DNA of 10,163 nt from Candidatus Solincola tengchongensis (GTDB lineage Bacteria > Actinomycetota > Geothermincolia > Geothermincolales > RBG-13-55-18): the NCBI GenBank assembly GCA_015711895.1, contig JACVJH010000110.1:1-10163 (forward strand), given 5' to 3'. The position numbers and the translations under genes were made by a program. A model generated the notes under the pieces. It saw nothing but the letters and a program-made list of their open reading frames with translations, was not told the origin of the DNA and searched no databases. Of this stretch, positions 1-5,963 are shown one piece after another (the stretch's first letter is position 1; each line of letters starts with the position of its first letter).

Positions 1-657
1 GGCGCGGAGGAAGAAGGTGTCCAGGATGCGGGTCCCGGTGATGAAGGGGACGGTGGGCTTCTCCTTCCGCTTCACCGGACGGGCCACGCGGGCCGGCCAG
101 GTCTGGTACATCTTAATCTCCGTGCCGTCCTCGAGGACCACCACCGTTTCGTCCACGGTGAACTCCCCTTCTTTGACCTCCGCCACCCGGCCGGAGATCC
201 CCGGGGGGACCATGATGCGGTGGACGATGTGGGCCGTTTCCTGGACCTCACCCACCACGTCACCCTCCACCACCTCGTCTCCCACGTCCACCACGGGCTG
301 GAAGCCCCAGCGGCGGTCGCGGGGGGGGGCGTCGGTGGACACGCCGCGGACCACGAAGTCCCCGTATCGCTCGGCGATGTCCGTGAGCCGCCTCTGGATG
401 CCGTCGTAGATGGAGGTGAGCAGGCCGGGCCCCAGCTCGAGAAGCAGGGGCTCCTCGGTGCACAGCACCTTCTCCCCCACCCGCAGCCCCGAGGTGTCCT
501 CGTATACCTGCACGATGGCCGTGTCCCCGTCCAGGCGGACGATCTCGCCTATGAGGCCCAGCTCCCCCACCTTGGCGATGTCGTACATCTTGGCGCCGGA
601 CATGCCCTCGGCGCTGACCACGGGTCCGGATACCTTGACGATGGTTCCCTCGATCAT
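1..657 (-). CDS. ntpA: V-type ATP synthase/ATPase subunit A, N-terminal 219 codons (partial, runs off left edge)
   Basis: This is the catalytic subunit A of the rotary V-type ATPase, which hydrolyses or makes ATP at the A/B interfaces of the cytoplasmic V1 head. The frame is open from ATG at 657 to the edge. The N-terminal beta-barrel begins MIEGTIVKVSGPVV and continues through KVGELGLIGEIVRLDGD, typical of the family. The motif GLLTSIYDGIQRRL near residue 85 is the family's G-IYDGIQRPL segment. It is followed by the subunit-A-specific 'bulge' domain (RWGFQP, then HRIMVPPGISGRV). The visible part ends at FITGTRILDTFFLRA, just before the nucleotide-binding P-loop, which lies outside the window. 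A GGGGAG Shine-Dalgarno sits about 10 bases upstream of ATG 657, and no in-frame start was seen further upstream. The last gene visible in the ATPase operon, it starts 88 bases after subunit F. Family assignment is certain; completeness and the catalytic residues cannot be checked here. Confidence 0.95.
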   Translation of the reverse strand, partial: MIEGTIVKVSGPVVSAEGMSGAKMYDIAKVGELGLIGEIVRLDGDTAIVQVYEDTSGLRVGEKVLCTEEPLLLELGPGLLTSIYDGIQRRLTDIAERYGDFVVRGVSTDAPPRDRRWGFQPVVDVGDEVVEGDVVGEVQETAHIVHRIMVPPGISGRVAEVKEGEFTVDETVVVLEDGTEIKMYQTWPARVARPVKRKEKPTVPFITGTRILDTFFLRA

Positions 658-710
658 ATGCCTACACTCCCCGTTCTCAAGCCTTCGCGACTTGCGTTCA
701 CAATCTCCAT
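654..710 (-). CDS. Possible 18-codon ORF whose stop overlaps the subunit A start (speculative)
   Basis: In the 88-base gap between subunits F and A there is an ATG at 710, preceded six bases upstream by GGGAG. It opens an 18-residue frame (MEIVNASREGLRTGSVGI). Its TGA overlaps the subunit A start as ATGA (657-654). The layout would suit translational coupling of subunit A. I recognise no family in the peptide. A frame this short can arise by chance, so this is a candidate only. Confidence 0.25.
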   Translation of the reverse strand: MEIVNASREGLRTGSVGI

Positions 711-745
711 TCTGGACTCCCGGAACACCGCCTTCAAGCCGCCCG

Positions 746-1087
746 TCATTCTCCCTCCCGGGCCCTCAGGGTGATGTCGAAACCGATGGCGCGGTGGATG
801 AGGCGGGCCAGGTAGGCCCTTCTCTCCCCGGCCATCTCCACCGTCTCCTTGATGGGCAGGGGGATGACGATGGGCCGGTATACGCTGTCGATCTTCTCCT
901 GCGTCTTCTCGTCGATGGCGTTGTAGAAGCTCTCGTTGACCGCCAGTATCCCGGCATCTGGGTCGTCCAGTAGGGCCTTTATCTTCTCCCTGGCCTCGTC
1001 GGCGTTCTCCACCTCGATGACGCTGACCCCCGCCAGACGGAAGCCGTCGGCAGTCTCCGGGTCGGTGATCACGATGGCCTTGTACAT
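746..1087 (-). CDS. ntpG: V-type ATP synthase/ATPase subunit F
   Basis: Subunit F (called NtpG in E. hirae) is a small stalk protein that binds the central rotor shaft (subunit D) and helps regulate coupling in the V1 sector. The 113-residue product has the usual family length. It opens with MYKAIVITDPETADGFRLAGV, the hallmark start that combines the first beta strand with a DP-T-GFRLAGV motif. The segment AGILAVNESFYNAI follows in the middle, and RPIVIPLPIKE leads to the C-terminal helix. It begins four bases after the stop of subunit C. Its Shine-Dalgarno (GAGGGTGA) overlaps the end of subunit C, so translation is probably coupled. The gene lies between C and A, as in other bacterial ntp operons. 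Confidence is high. Confidence 0.95.
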   Translation of the reverse strand: MYKAIVITDPETADGFRLAGVSVIEVENADEAREKIKALLDDPDAGILAVNESFYNAIDEKTQEKIDSVYRPIVIPLPIKETVEMAGERRAYLARLIHRAIGFDITLRAREGE

Positions 1088-1103
1088 GCTATCACCCTCT
1101 AGC
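1088..1103 (-). promoter_or_regulatory. Small inverted repeat around the subunit C stop and subunit F Shine-Dalgarno
   Basis: GCTA and TAGC arms (1100-1103 and 1088-1091) flank an eight-base loop, GAGGGTGA. The loop holds both the TGA of subunit C and the ribosome binding site of subunit F, whose ATG follows the second arm directly. The stem is only four A/T-containing pairs and would be weak, so function is uncertain. Confidence 0.3.
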
Positions 1104-2204
1104 TGTGCCCTCCCCGGACATCTCCTCCCAGAGGAAGAGCTCCTTGCGTATCTGGGATTCGATGAGGCCTATGCTCTTGCCCCGCATGATGATGCGCAAG
1201 TTGGTAATTTCCAGGTACTTCCTCCACATGTAATGGATGATCACCCCGATCCCCAGGGGATCCCTGGCCATCCCCAGGCACCTGCGGATGAGGTTCTTCT
1301 GCAGTTCGTCCTCGAAGGCCCCCTCCCCCTTCTCGTCGAAGCTCCTCCAGGCCGCCTGCAGGGGTGCCCGGTACTCCGGGAAGCGCCGCAAAAGTCCCTG
1401 ATAGACGTTCTCCGGCTGGCCCAGGGCCATCAGGCGGGCGAACTCGGCGGGGTCCTCCAGACTCCCTCCAGGGACGAAGAAGTCCTCCGCCCGGGAGGCC
1501 TCCAGCTCCATGCCGCAGATGCGCATCAGGGTGACCAGGTTTATGGAGTCCACCTCCAGCCTGACCACCTCCCGCACCAGGGAGGTGTCGGGATCCCCGC
1601 CCCCGAGCTCCCCCGCAACGTGCTGGTAATGGAATCTGTCCAGGGCCAGTTCCAGGATGGAGAGGTCGTGCTCTCTTAAGTATTCCACGAGGTGCTCCCG
1701 CACGGCTCGTCCGTACGGGATGGGCCATTCCATGCTGAAGATCACCACGGCATCCAAGGCCGCCCGCAGATCGGGCTGGTTGACGATCTCCTGCAGCACG
1801 GCCTCGTCCAGAAACCCCACGGGCACCAGTATGCGCATGATCTCCTGTTTGGGCACCAGGGCCCGCATCCCGCGCATGACCGTCTTCAGGTTGTAGAGGT
1901 CCCAGCGGGAGAGCAGGATGTTGACCAACCGGAGGGGTTTGCCGACAAAGAACTCCTTGATCTTCCCGAAGTTGCGTACCAGGTTGCGGTTGAAGGCACG
2001 GTCCACGACCGTTGGCCGGGCCCCCTCGAGCACGAAGTGCTCCAGGTCCTCCTGGTACTCCGTCTCCTCCAGGACCCCCAGGGCCCGGTTGTAGTCCGGT
2101 GCCGCCAGGAGCTCGCGGAAGACGGAGGGCTCCAGCAGGCGCGAGGTCATGGCCCGCACCCTGGCGTTGGCGTAACTGTAATCCTTGATGGGAACCTGAA
2201 CCAT
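1092..2204 (-). CDS. ntpC: V-type ATP synthase/ATPase subunit C
   Basis: Subunit C (equivalent to eukaryotic subunit d) is the funnel-shaped socket joining the central stalk to the membrane c-ring. The 370-residue product starts MVQVPIKDYSYANARVRAM, matching the family's Y-YANARVRAMKSRLL opening. The rest is alpha-helical and divides into three related bundles, as expected for the family. The C-terminal WRKYLEITNLRIIMRGKSIG is the conserved 'N-R-I-RGK' segment. I chose ATG at 2204 over the TTG two codons upstream (2210) because GGAGAG lies seven bases before the ATG but only three before the TTG. It follows subunit E after about 40 bases and precedes subunit F by four. Confidence in the family is high; the start is well supported. 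Confidence 0.95.
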   Translation of the reverse strand: MVQVPIKDYSYANARVRAMTSRLLEPSVFRELLAAPDYNRALGVLEETEYQEDLEHFVLEGARPTVVDRAFNRNLVRNFGKIKEFFVGKPLRLVNILLSRWDLYNLKTVMRGMRALVPKQEIMRILVPVGFLDEAVLQEIVNQPDLRAALDAVVIFSMEWPIPYGRAVREHLVEYLREHDLSILELALDRFHYQHVAGELGGGDPDTSLVREVVRLEVDSINLVTLMRICGMELEASRAEDFFVPGGSLEDPAEFARLMALGQPENVYQGLLRRFPEYRAPLQAAWRSFDEKGEGAFEDELQKNLIRRCLGMARDPLGIGVIIHYMWRKYLEITNLRIIMRGKSIGLIESQIRKELFLWEEMSGEGTARG

Positions 2205-2236
2205 GGGCAAACTCTCCGCCCTTCTCCAGAATGAAA

Positions 2237-2255
2237 GAGGGGGTTTATCCCCCTC
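2237..2255 (-). other. Stem-loop with the subunit E stop codon in its loop
   Basis: GAGGGGG and CCCCCTC form a perfect seven-pair, mostly G-C stem around a five-base loop ATAAA that contains the TAA stop of subunit E. In the transcript it is followed by UUUC, too short a U-run for a convincing terminator, and subunit C begins 33 bases beyond the stem. It could tune expression between E and C or protect the upstream message from exonucleases. Confidence 0.55.
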
Positions 2256-2853
2256 CCCCGGCGGCCTCCACCTCCTCGCCGAAGAGGAGAGCGGAAACCT
2301 GCAGGCGCAACTTCTCCCGTGCCCGGTTCAGCCTCTCCTCCACGGTGTTGATGATGCGAACCCTCTCCTCGGGATCGGAGATCACCGCTCCGCCCCGGGT
2401 CTGGATGTCCGTGCGGACCTCGAATTCCGTGCCCCGGCCGCGGAGGATGTCCTCGGCCAGCCGCCCGTCCGCGGGGTCCACGTGGACCACTACCTTACCT
2501 CCAACCCTGGAGAGCCCTTCCTCTATCAGCCCGGCCAGGATGTCGGGATAGTCGCCGCGCGAACGCAGGCTCTCCATACCCTGCGCCGCCTGCTGCAGGG
2601 CCTTCTCCACGACCCTTTCCCTGGCCTGGATGACCGAGTTCTTGGCCCGGAGCCGCGCCGAATAGAGGATGGAGGTGGCCTCGCTCTGTGCCTCCGCCCT
2701 TATCTTGGCCAGGCGGGCCTGGCGGATGGCTTCCGCTTCCTCCCGTGCTCTATCCAGTATCTGCTTGGCCTCCTGCTCGGCGCGCCTGAAGATCTCCTGG
2801 CATTCCGCGCGGCATTCCTCGTCCAGCGCCTGCAGGATGTCTTCTATGGACAT
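2245..2853 (-). CDS. ntpE: V-type ATP synthase/ATPase subunit E
   Basis: Subunit E forms the peripheral stalk (stator) with the G/H coiled-coil protein and links the top of the catalytic head to subunit I. The product has 202 residues. The first half is a long charged alpha-helix rich in Ala, Glu, Arg and Gln (about residues 10-95), as expected for the stalk. The second half is a globular domain containing the conserved GGAVISDPEERVRIINTVEERL near the C-terminus, the family's 'GG-v--d---i-NTle-Rl' motif. The ATG at 2853 is preceded by GTGAGG a few bases upstream. It lies 55 bases after subunit K, across a stem-loop at the K stop, and its own stop sits in another stem-loop. The C-terminus ends in four glycines. 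Confidence is high. Confidence 0.94.
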   Translation of the reverse strand: MSIEDILQALDEECRAECQEIFRRAEQEAKQILDRAREEAEAIRQARLAKIRAEAQSEATSILYSARLRAKNSVIQARERVVEKALQQAAQGMESLRSRGDYPDILAGLIEEGLSRVGGKVVVHVDPADGRLAEDILRGRGTEFEVRTDIQTRGGAVISDPEERVRIINTVEERLNRAREKLRLQVSALLFGEEVEAAGGGG

Positions 2854-2898
2854 GTCCTCACTTCCCGTTCCGGTGAGCCGATGCGCCCGTCCCGGGGA

Positions 2899-2924
2899 GA
2901 AACCCGCTTCATTCTCCGGGTTTC
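2899..2924 (-). other. Stem-loop with the subunit K stop codon in its loop
   Basis: GAAACCCG and CGGGTTTC are perfect eight-base arms around a ten-base loop that includes the TGA of subunit K. The structure lies immediately after the proteolipid gene, whose product is needed in many copies per enzyme. No U-tract follows, so it is unlikely to be a strong intrinsic terminator. A role in 3'-end stabilisation after processing, or partial attenuation before subunit E, is inference. Confidence 0.6.
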
Positions 2925-3133
2925 AACCCCGTGATTAGGAAGCCGATGACGAACCCCAGGACCACCATGGTCTCGGGGATGGCGATCATGATGATGGCGT
3001 TACCCGCCAGCTCAGGCTTCTCGGCGAGGGCCCCCGCCATGGCCGCCCCAATCTTGGACTGGGACCAACCGGTGGCCAGCGCGGAGAGTCCGATGGCCAG
3101 AGCTGCCCCGATGGCGATGAGTCCGAGTTCCAA
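2909..3133 (-). CDS. ntpK: V-type ATP synthase/ATPase subunit K (membrane proteolipid, c-ring subunit)
   Basis: Subunit K is the proteolipid that forms the rotating membrane ring and carries the coupling ion. It is a single hairpin: helix 1 covers about residues 3-35 (GLIAIGAALAIGLSALATG), the loop is AEKPELAG, and helix 2 is IIMIAIPETMVVLGFVIGFLI. The carboxylate is Glu54, followed by Thr55 (counting from the TTG start). Gln25 in GWSQSKIG lies 29 residues before the Glu. At 74 residues it is about half the size of the double-hairpin E. hirae NtpK. Start choice: AGGAGGTGA (3147-3139) sits eight bases before TTG 3133 but directly abuts the upstream GTG at 3142, so TTG is preferred; the GTG start would give 77 residues. 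It follows subunit I with the stop and start regions overlapping. The family is certain. Confidence 0.93.
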   Translation of the reverse strand: MELGLIAIGAALAIGLSALATGWSQSKIGAAMAGALAEKPELAGNAIIMIAIPETMVVLGFVIGFLITGLKPGE

Positions 3134-3134
3134 A

Positions 3135-5153
3135 CTATTCACCTCCTGACCGCTTGAAAGGCTTGTAGACCACGTCTGACTCCTTGTAAAACTTGGTGAA
3201 GCTCTCCACCAAGTTGAGACGAAGGGATTGTATGGAGGGGCTCAACACCCCCAGGGCGATGTTCAGCACGTGCAGGAGGGCGGCCACGACGACCCCCAGG
3301 AAGACCATGGCCCCTCCGCCGAACTCCGCCCCCAGCTCATTGGCCACCTCGGCCAGGATGACCGAAGCGAGCCCGATTCCGTAGAGTCGGGCGTAGGACA
3401 GGAGGTTCCCGAAAGTAAGGGCGGCCTCCAGCCCGCCCCCGAATCCTCCGCCGTATCCGGCCAGACCGATACCCACCACGGCCATCACCGCACCCACGGG
3501 CATGGCCACCGACTTGAGGCTCTTGACGCCCCATACACCTCCGAAGATGACCACCAGCCCGAGGACGAAAAGGAGGTAGCCCAGCTTCTCCAGGGCATGC
3601 TTGCGGTCGTGATGGCGGATGCCGTCGATGAGCCCGATGACCAGGGCGCTTCCCATGTGCAGGACGCCGATGAGGGCCACCACGATGAGCAGCAGCTTGA
3701 AGAGATCGGGGTTGGCCTGGGCGATACGCTCCAGGGGCCATCCCCAGGGCTTGCCGCTCGAGGTATGCCCCCAGACCCACTTGACCACCATATGCCCGGC
3801 GGCGTCCTTCCAGCCCAGAAGCCTGACGAGCAGATCGCCGAAGAACTCGAAGTAGAGTAGTCCGAAGACGAAGGAGGATATGGAACATATCAGGAGCACG
3901 TTGGCGAAGAGCTCGAAGAAGAGGCTCCGCGACTCGCGCTTCTTCAGCATGCGCTTCATGAGGAAGACCGTGCCCAGGAGCACCAGTGCGTAACCCATGT
4001 CCCCCAGCATGAACCCGAAGAGGATGGGGAAGAAGATGGCCACCAGGAAGGTGGGATCGATGTGGCCGTACTTGGGCGGGTTTATGAGCATGTAGATGAA
4101 CTCGAAGGGGCGGACGACGGCCGGGTTCTTGAGAGCCGTCGGCGCCTCTTCCAGCTCCTCGTGGGTGGGAACCTCCTCGGTAAGCTCCACCTTGCCCTCG
4201 AACTTCTGTTCCAGCACCCGGCGCGCTTCCTCCACCTTCTCCGAGGGCATCCATCCGGTGATGACGAAGACGTGGCCGCTCTGGCCGAATTTGGGGATGG
4301 CGTTCAGGGACTCGATGCGGTCGGCCAGGTACTCCTTGAGGGCCACCAGGGTCACGTACCAGTCCTCGGAGATCTTCTCCAGGTCCTCGCGCACCTTCTT
4401 GAGCTTGGGGGGTATCTCGCTCAGTCGGGTCTCGATCTCCTTGAGGGCCTCGTCGTAGGGTTTGTCCGAGAGCTCGCTGGGCAGGCGCACCTGGTTGACG
4501 TTCTCCGTGGCCAGGAAATTGTGCACCTGCTCCGAGTAGCGCTTGTGGAAGACCAGTATGGCCGCATGGGTGTTCTCGTCCACCCGGGCCGAGAAGACCT
4601 CGCACTGGTTGTTGGTAATTCTTTCCAGTTCCTTCTCTATGTAGTCCAGGACCTGCTTGTACCTCTCCTCCACCAGCAGGGCCACCGATGTGTAGTTCTC
4701 CGTGGCCGTCACCCTGCTGGCCAGGGGATAGACCTTCTTGATGATGGGCTCGTACTTGGAGAGGCGGGAGAGCTCCACCTCCAGCTCGTGCTTGTAGTTG
4801 ATGAGCTCGCGGGTCGCCTTCTCCTCCTCCTCCACCATGGAGGATATCTCGGCAAGGGTCTTTCCCTGGAATGAGCGGTACTTCTCCTCGATCTCCGCCC
4901 GGGTCACCCTCCTGTCGGGGGGCGCCAGCTCGGAGAGGATGGCGTTGTTGCGCATGGCCAGGTTCTGGAGGAGGTTGCGCTCCTCCTCAAGGGCGGGATC
5001 CATCTCCATGGGAATGAGATCCGCATAGCGGGGCCCCTTCTTCTTAGTAATATCTTCCAGGTGAAGCGTTCCCAGATCCTGGAGTGTTTCCAATACCTGG
5101 AAGAAGAGGGATTTTAGGCCCACGATCTCCACTTTGGACATGGTCAAGAGCAT
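3135..5153 (-). CDS. ntpI: V-type ATP synthase/ATPase subunit I (membrane stator, a-subunit)
   Basis: Subunit I provides the ion half-channels next to the c-ring and anchors the peripheral stalks. The 672-residue length is normal. Residues 1 to about 350 are the cytoplasmic arm, with long coiled-coil stretches (about 85-135 and 235-280). The membrane domain starts at about 358 with the conserved NPPKYGHIDPTFL, then FFPILFGFMLGDMGYALVLL. Further hydrophobic helices lie near 410-437, 485-510, 525-540, 547-570 and 577-640. The conserved channel arginine is Arg589 in LLSYARLYGIGLA; the second conserved Arg is 645 in SIQSLRLNLVESFTKFY. ATG 5153 is preceded by AGGGGGAGAG; a second ATG four codons in (5141) lacks such a site. 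It starts 89 bases after the G/H subunit and overlaps the start region of subunit K. Confidence is high. Confidence 0.96.
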   Translation of the reverse strand: MLLTMSKVEIVGLKSLFFQVLETLQDLGTLHLEDITKKKGPRYADLIPMEMDPALEEERNLLQNLAMRNNAILSELAPPDRRVTRAEIEEKYRSFQGKTLAEISSMVEEEEKATRELINYKHELEVELSRLSKYEPIIKKVYPLASRVTATENYTSVALLVEERYKQVLDYIEKELERITNNQCEVFSARVDENTHAAILVFHKRYSEQVHNFLATENVNQVRLPSELSDKPYDEALKEIETRLSEIPPKLKKVREDLEKISEDWYVTLVALKEYLADRIESLNAIPKFGQSGHVFVITGWMPSEKVEEARRVLEQKFEGKVELTEEVPTHEELEEAPTALKNPAVVRPFEFIYMLINPPKYGHIDPTFLVAIFFPILFGFMLGDMGYALVLLGTVFLMKRMLKKRESRSLFFELFANVLLICSISSFVFGLLYFEFFGDLLVRLLGWKDAAGHMVVKWVWGHTSSGKPWGWPLERIAQANPDLFKLLLIVVALIGVLHMGSALVIGLIDGIRHHDRKHALEKLGYLLFVLGLVVIFGGVWGVKSLKSVAMPVGAVMAVVGIGLAGYGGGFGGGLEAALTFGNLLSYARLYGIGLASVILAEVANELGAEFGGGAMVFLGVVVAALLHVLNIALGVLSPSIQSLRLNLVESFTKFYKESDVVYKPFKRSGGE
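3139..3147 (-). promoter_or_regulatory. Shine-Dalgarno AGGAGGTGA for subunit K
   Basis: This is a full-length match to the anti-Shine-Dalgarno sequence, inside the last codons of subunit I. Its core GGAGG ends eight bases before TTG 3133 and leaves no spacer before GTG 3142. It therefore argues for the TTG start, and its strength suits a subunit made in multiple copies. Confidence 0.7.
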
Positions 5154-5242
5154 TTCTCTCTCCCCCTAGATCGGATGAGATTGGGTCTTGTCCTGCCGAC
5201 GCACTCCTTCGACTCTGCTGCGTTCTTTTCCGCGTCCTTCTC

Positions 5243-5674
5243 TCAGTCGCCTTCCCGCCGCGTACCGGGAACCTGAGGCGAGATCACCGCCTCCACGATG
5301 AACTCCACCGCCCGGGAGAGGTTTTCCTCGCCGCGCCTTTCCACGGCGGCGATCTCCCGGGCGGTGGACTCCTCGATGGCTTTTACCTCTTCCTGGGCGG
5401 CGGCGATGATCTTCTGGTAGGTATCCTGTCCGAGTTCCTCCAGGGTGGCTTTACGCTTCATGGCCGCCGCCTCTCCCTTGGCATCCTCGATGAGGCGTTC
5501 GGCCCTTGCTCTCTCGGCGTTGACCTTGGAACGGATCTCCGCTTCCTTTGCGGATATGCGGCTGAAAACCTCCGTCCGGGATCCGACGAACTTCTCCTCC
5601 AGCTGCTCGGCTATCCGCTTTTGTCTCTTACCTCTGCGGGCCTTCTCCTTCGATTTCTGCTCAGTTCCTGCCAT
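5243..5674 (-). CDS. V-type ATPase G/H-type coiled-coil stator subunit
   Basis: This is a 143-residue, almost wholly alpha-helical, highly charged protein. A Lys/Arg-rich start (MAGTEQKSKEKARRGKRQKR) leads into a continuous coiled coil from about residue 20 to 125, ending in LSRAVEFIVEAVI. In bacterial ntp operons the gene directly before subunit I encodes the G/H partner of subunit E (NtpF in E. hirae). Position, composition and the C-terminal A--(F)I---I segment support that role. The sequence is too low in complexity for motif proof. The frame is open for hundreds of bases upstream, but the promoter at 5778-5806 places transcription start near 5771. AAGAGGT about ten bases before ATG 5674 supports that start. 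An in-frame ATG inside the leader would add 21 residues and cannot be excluded. It is the first gene of the ATPase operon. Confidence 0.82.
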   Translation of the reverse strand: MAGTEQKSKEKARRGKRQKRIAEQLEEKFVGSRTEVFSRISAKEAEIRSKVNAERARAERLIEDAKGEAAAMKRKATLEELGQDTYQKIIAAAQEEVKAIEESTAREIAAVERRGEENLSRAVEFIVEAVISPQVPGTRREGD

Positions 5675-5717
5675 GGTGTTTCGACCTCTTGCTTCGACTC
5701 TGGCTGGCCGTCCGTCG

Positions 5718-5735
5718 GAATCCCATACGGGAATC
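5718..5735 (-). promoter_or_regulatory. Leader hairpin 2 of the ATPase operon
   Basis: GATTCCC and GGGATTC arms (six of seven pairs) surround a four-base GTAT loop. It lies in the inferred 5' untranslated leader, 44 bases before the ATG of the first ATPase gene. Confidence 0.4.
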
Positions 5736-5744
5736 ATCGTCCCC

Positions 5745-5758
5745 GTGCCCGAAGGCAC
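5745..5758 (-). promoter_or_regulatory. Leader hairpin 1 with a UUCG tetraloop
   Basis: GTGCC and GGCAC arms close a TTCG loop, giving the exceptionally stable C(UUCG)G tetraloop in RNA. It begins about 13 bases after the predicted transcription start, so it could stabilise the 5' end of the ATPase message. Confidence 0.5.
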
Positions 5759-5777
5759 TCCTCCAAACTCCCGTAAC

Positions 5778-5806
5778 ATAATATATTCAGCCCCTGGGGG
5801 TGTCAA
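5778..5806 (-). promoter_or_regulatory. Sigma-70-type promoter of the V-type ATPase operon
   Basis: On the minus strand, TTGACA (5806-5801) is a perfect -35 box. It is followed after exactly 17 bases by TATTAT (5783-5778), a -10 box with one mismatch to TATAAT. Transcription should start near 5771, giving a leader of about 97 bases before ATG 5674. The AT-rich -10 area stands out sharply from the GC-rich surroundings. An imperfect dyad (5788-5802) fills most of the spacer. Confidence 0.8.
5788..5802. promoter_or_regulatory. Candidate operator: imperfect dyad in the promoter spacer
   Basis: Seven-base arms CAGCCCC and GGGGGTG (six of seven positions symmetric) flank a central T, between the -35 and -10 boxes and touching the -35 box. 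A repressor bound here would block the promoter. No known regulator motif is recognised, and a short G/C dyad can occur by chance. Confidence 0.3.
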
Positions 5807-5932
5807 TAAAACGCCGGTGGTAAAGGTGCGCCAACGGGCGGCCGGCCCCTTTGCTCCATCGGGTAGGCGACCGTCACCAAGGGAGCATCTACGCCCCCGT
5901 CCGGAGGGCATCGTCAGGCGCGGGCGCCGAGG

Positions 5933-5946
5933 CCTCCCGAAGGAGG
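5933..5946 (-). other. UUCG hairpin downstream of coaX
   Basis: CCTCC and GGAGG arms close a TTCG loop about 80 bases after the coaX stop. The following bases (CCTCGGCGCC) contain no U-run, so it is not a standard intrinsic terminator. It could act as a 3' barrier that stabilises the cofactor-operon transcript. Confidence 0.4.
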
Positions 5947-5963
5947 GCAAGGGGTCGGGAGCC

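Noticed and set aside
2208..2210. TTG as the start of subunit C
   Set aside because: It is only three bases from the Shine-Dalgarno, while ATG 2204 has good spacing and fits the family N-terminus.
4062..4874. Long plus-strand open frame of 270 codons
   Set aside because: It lies wholly opposite subunit I, a full-length conserved gene. GC-rich genes routinely leave open antisense frames, and its translation shows no recognisable motif.
5933..5946. Intrinsic terminator after coaX
   Set aside because: The hairpin is stable, but no run of U follows and the next bases are GC-rich. It is kept only as a stem-loop.
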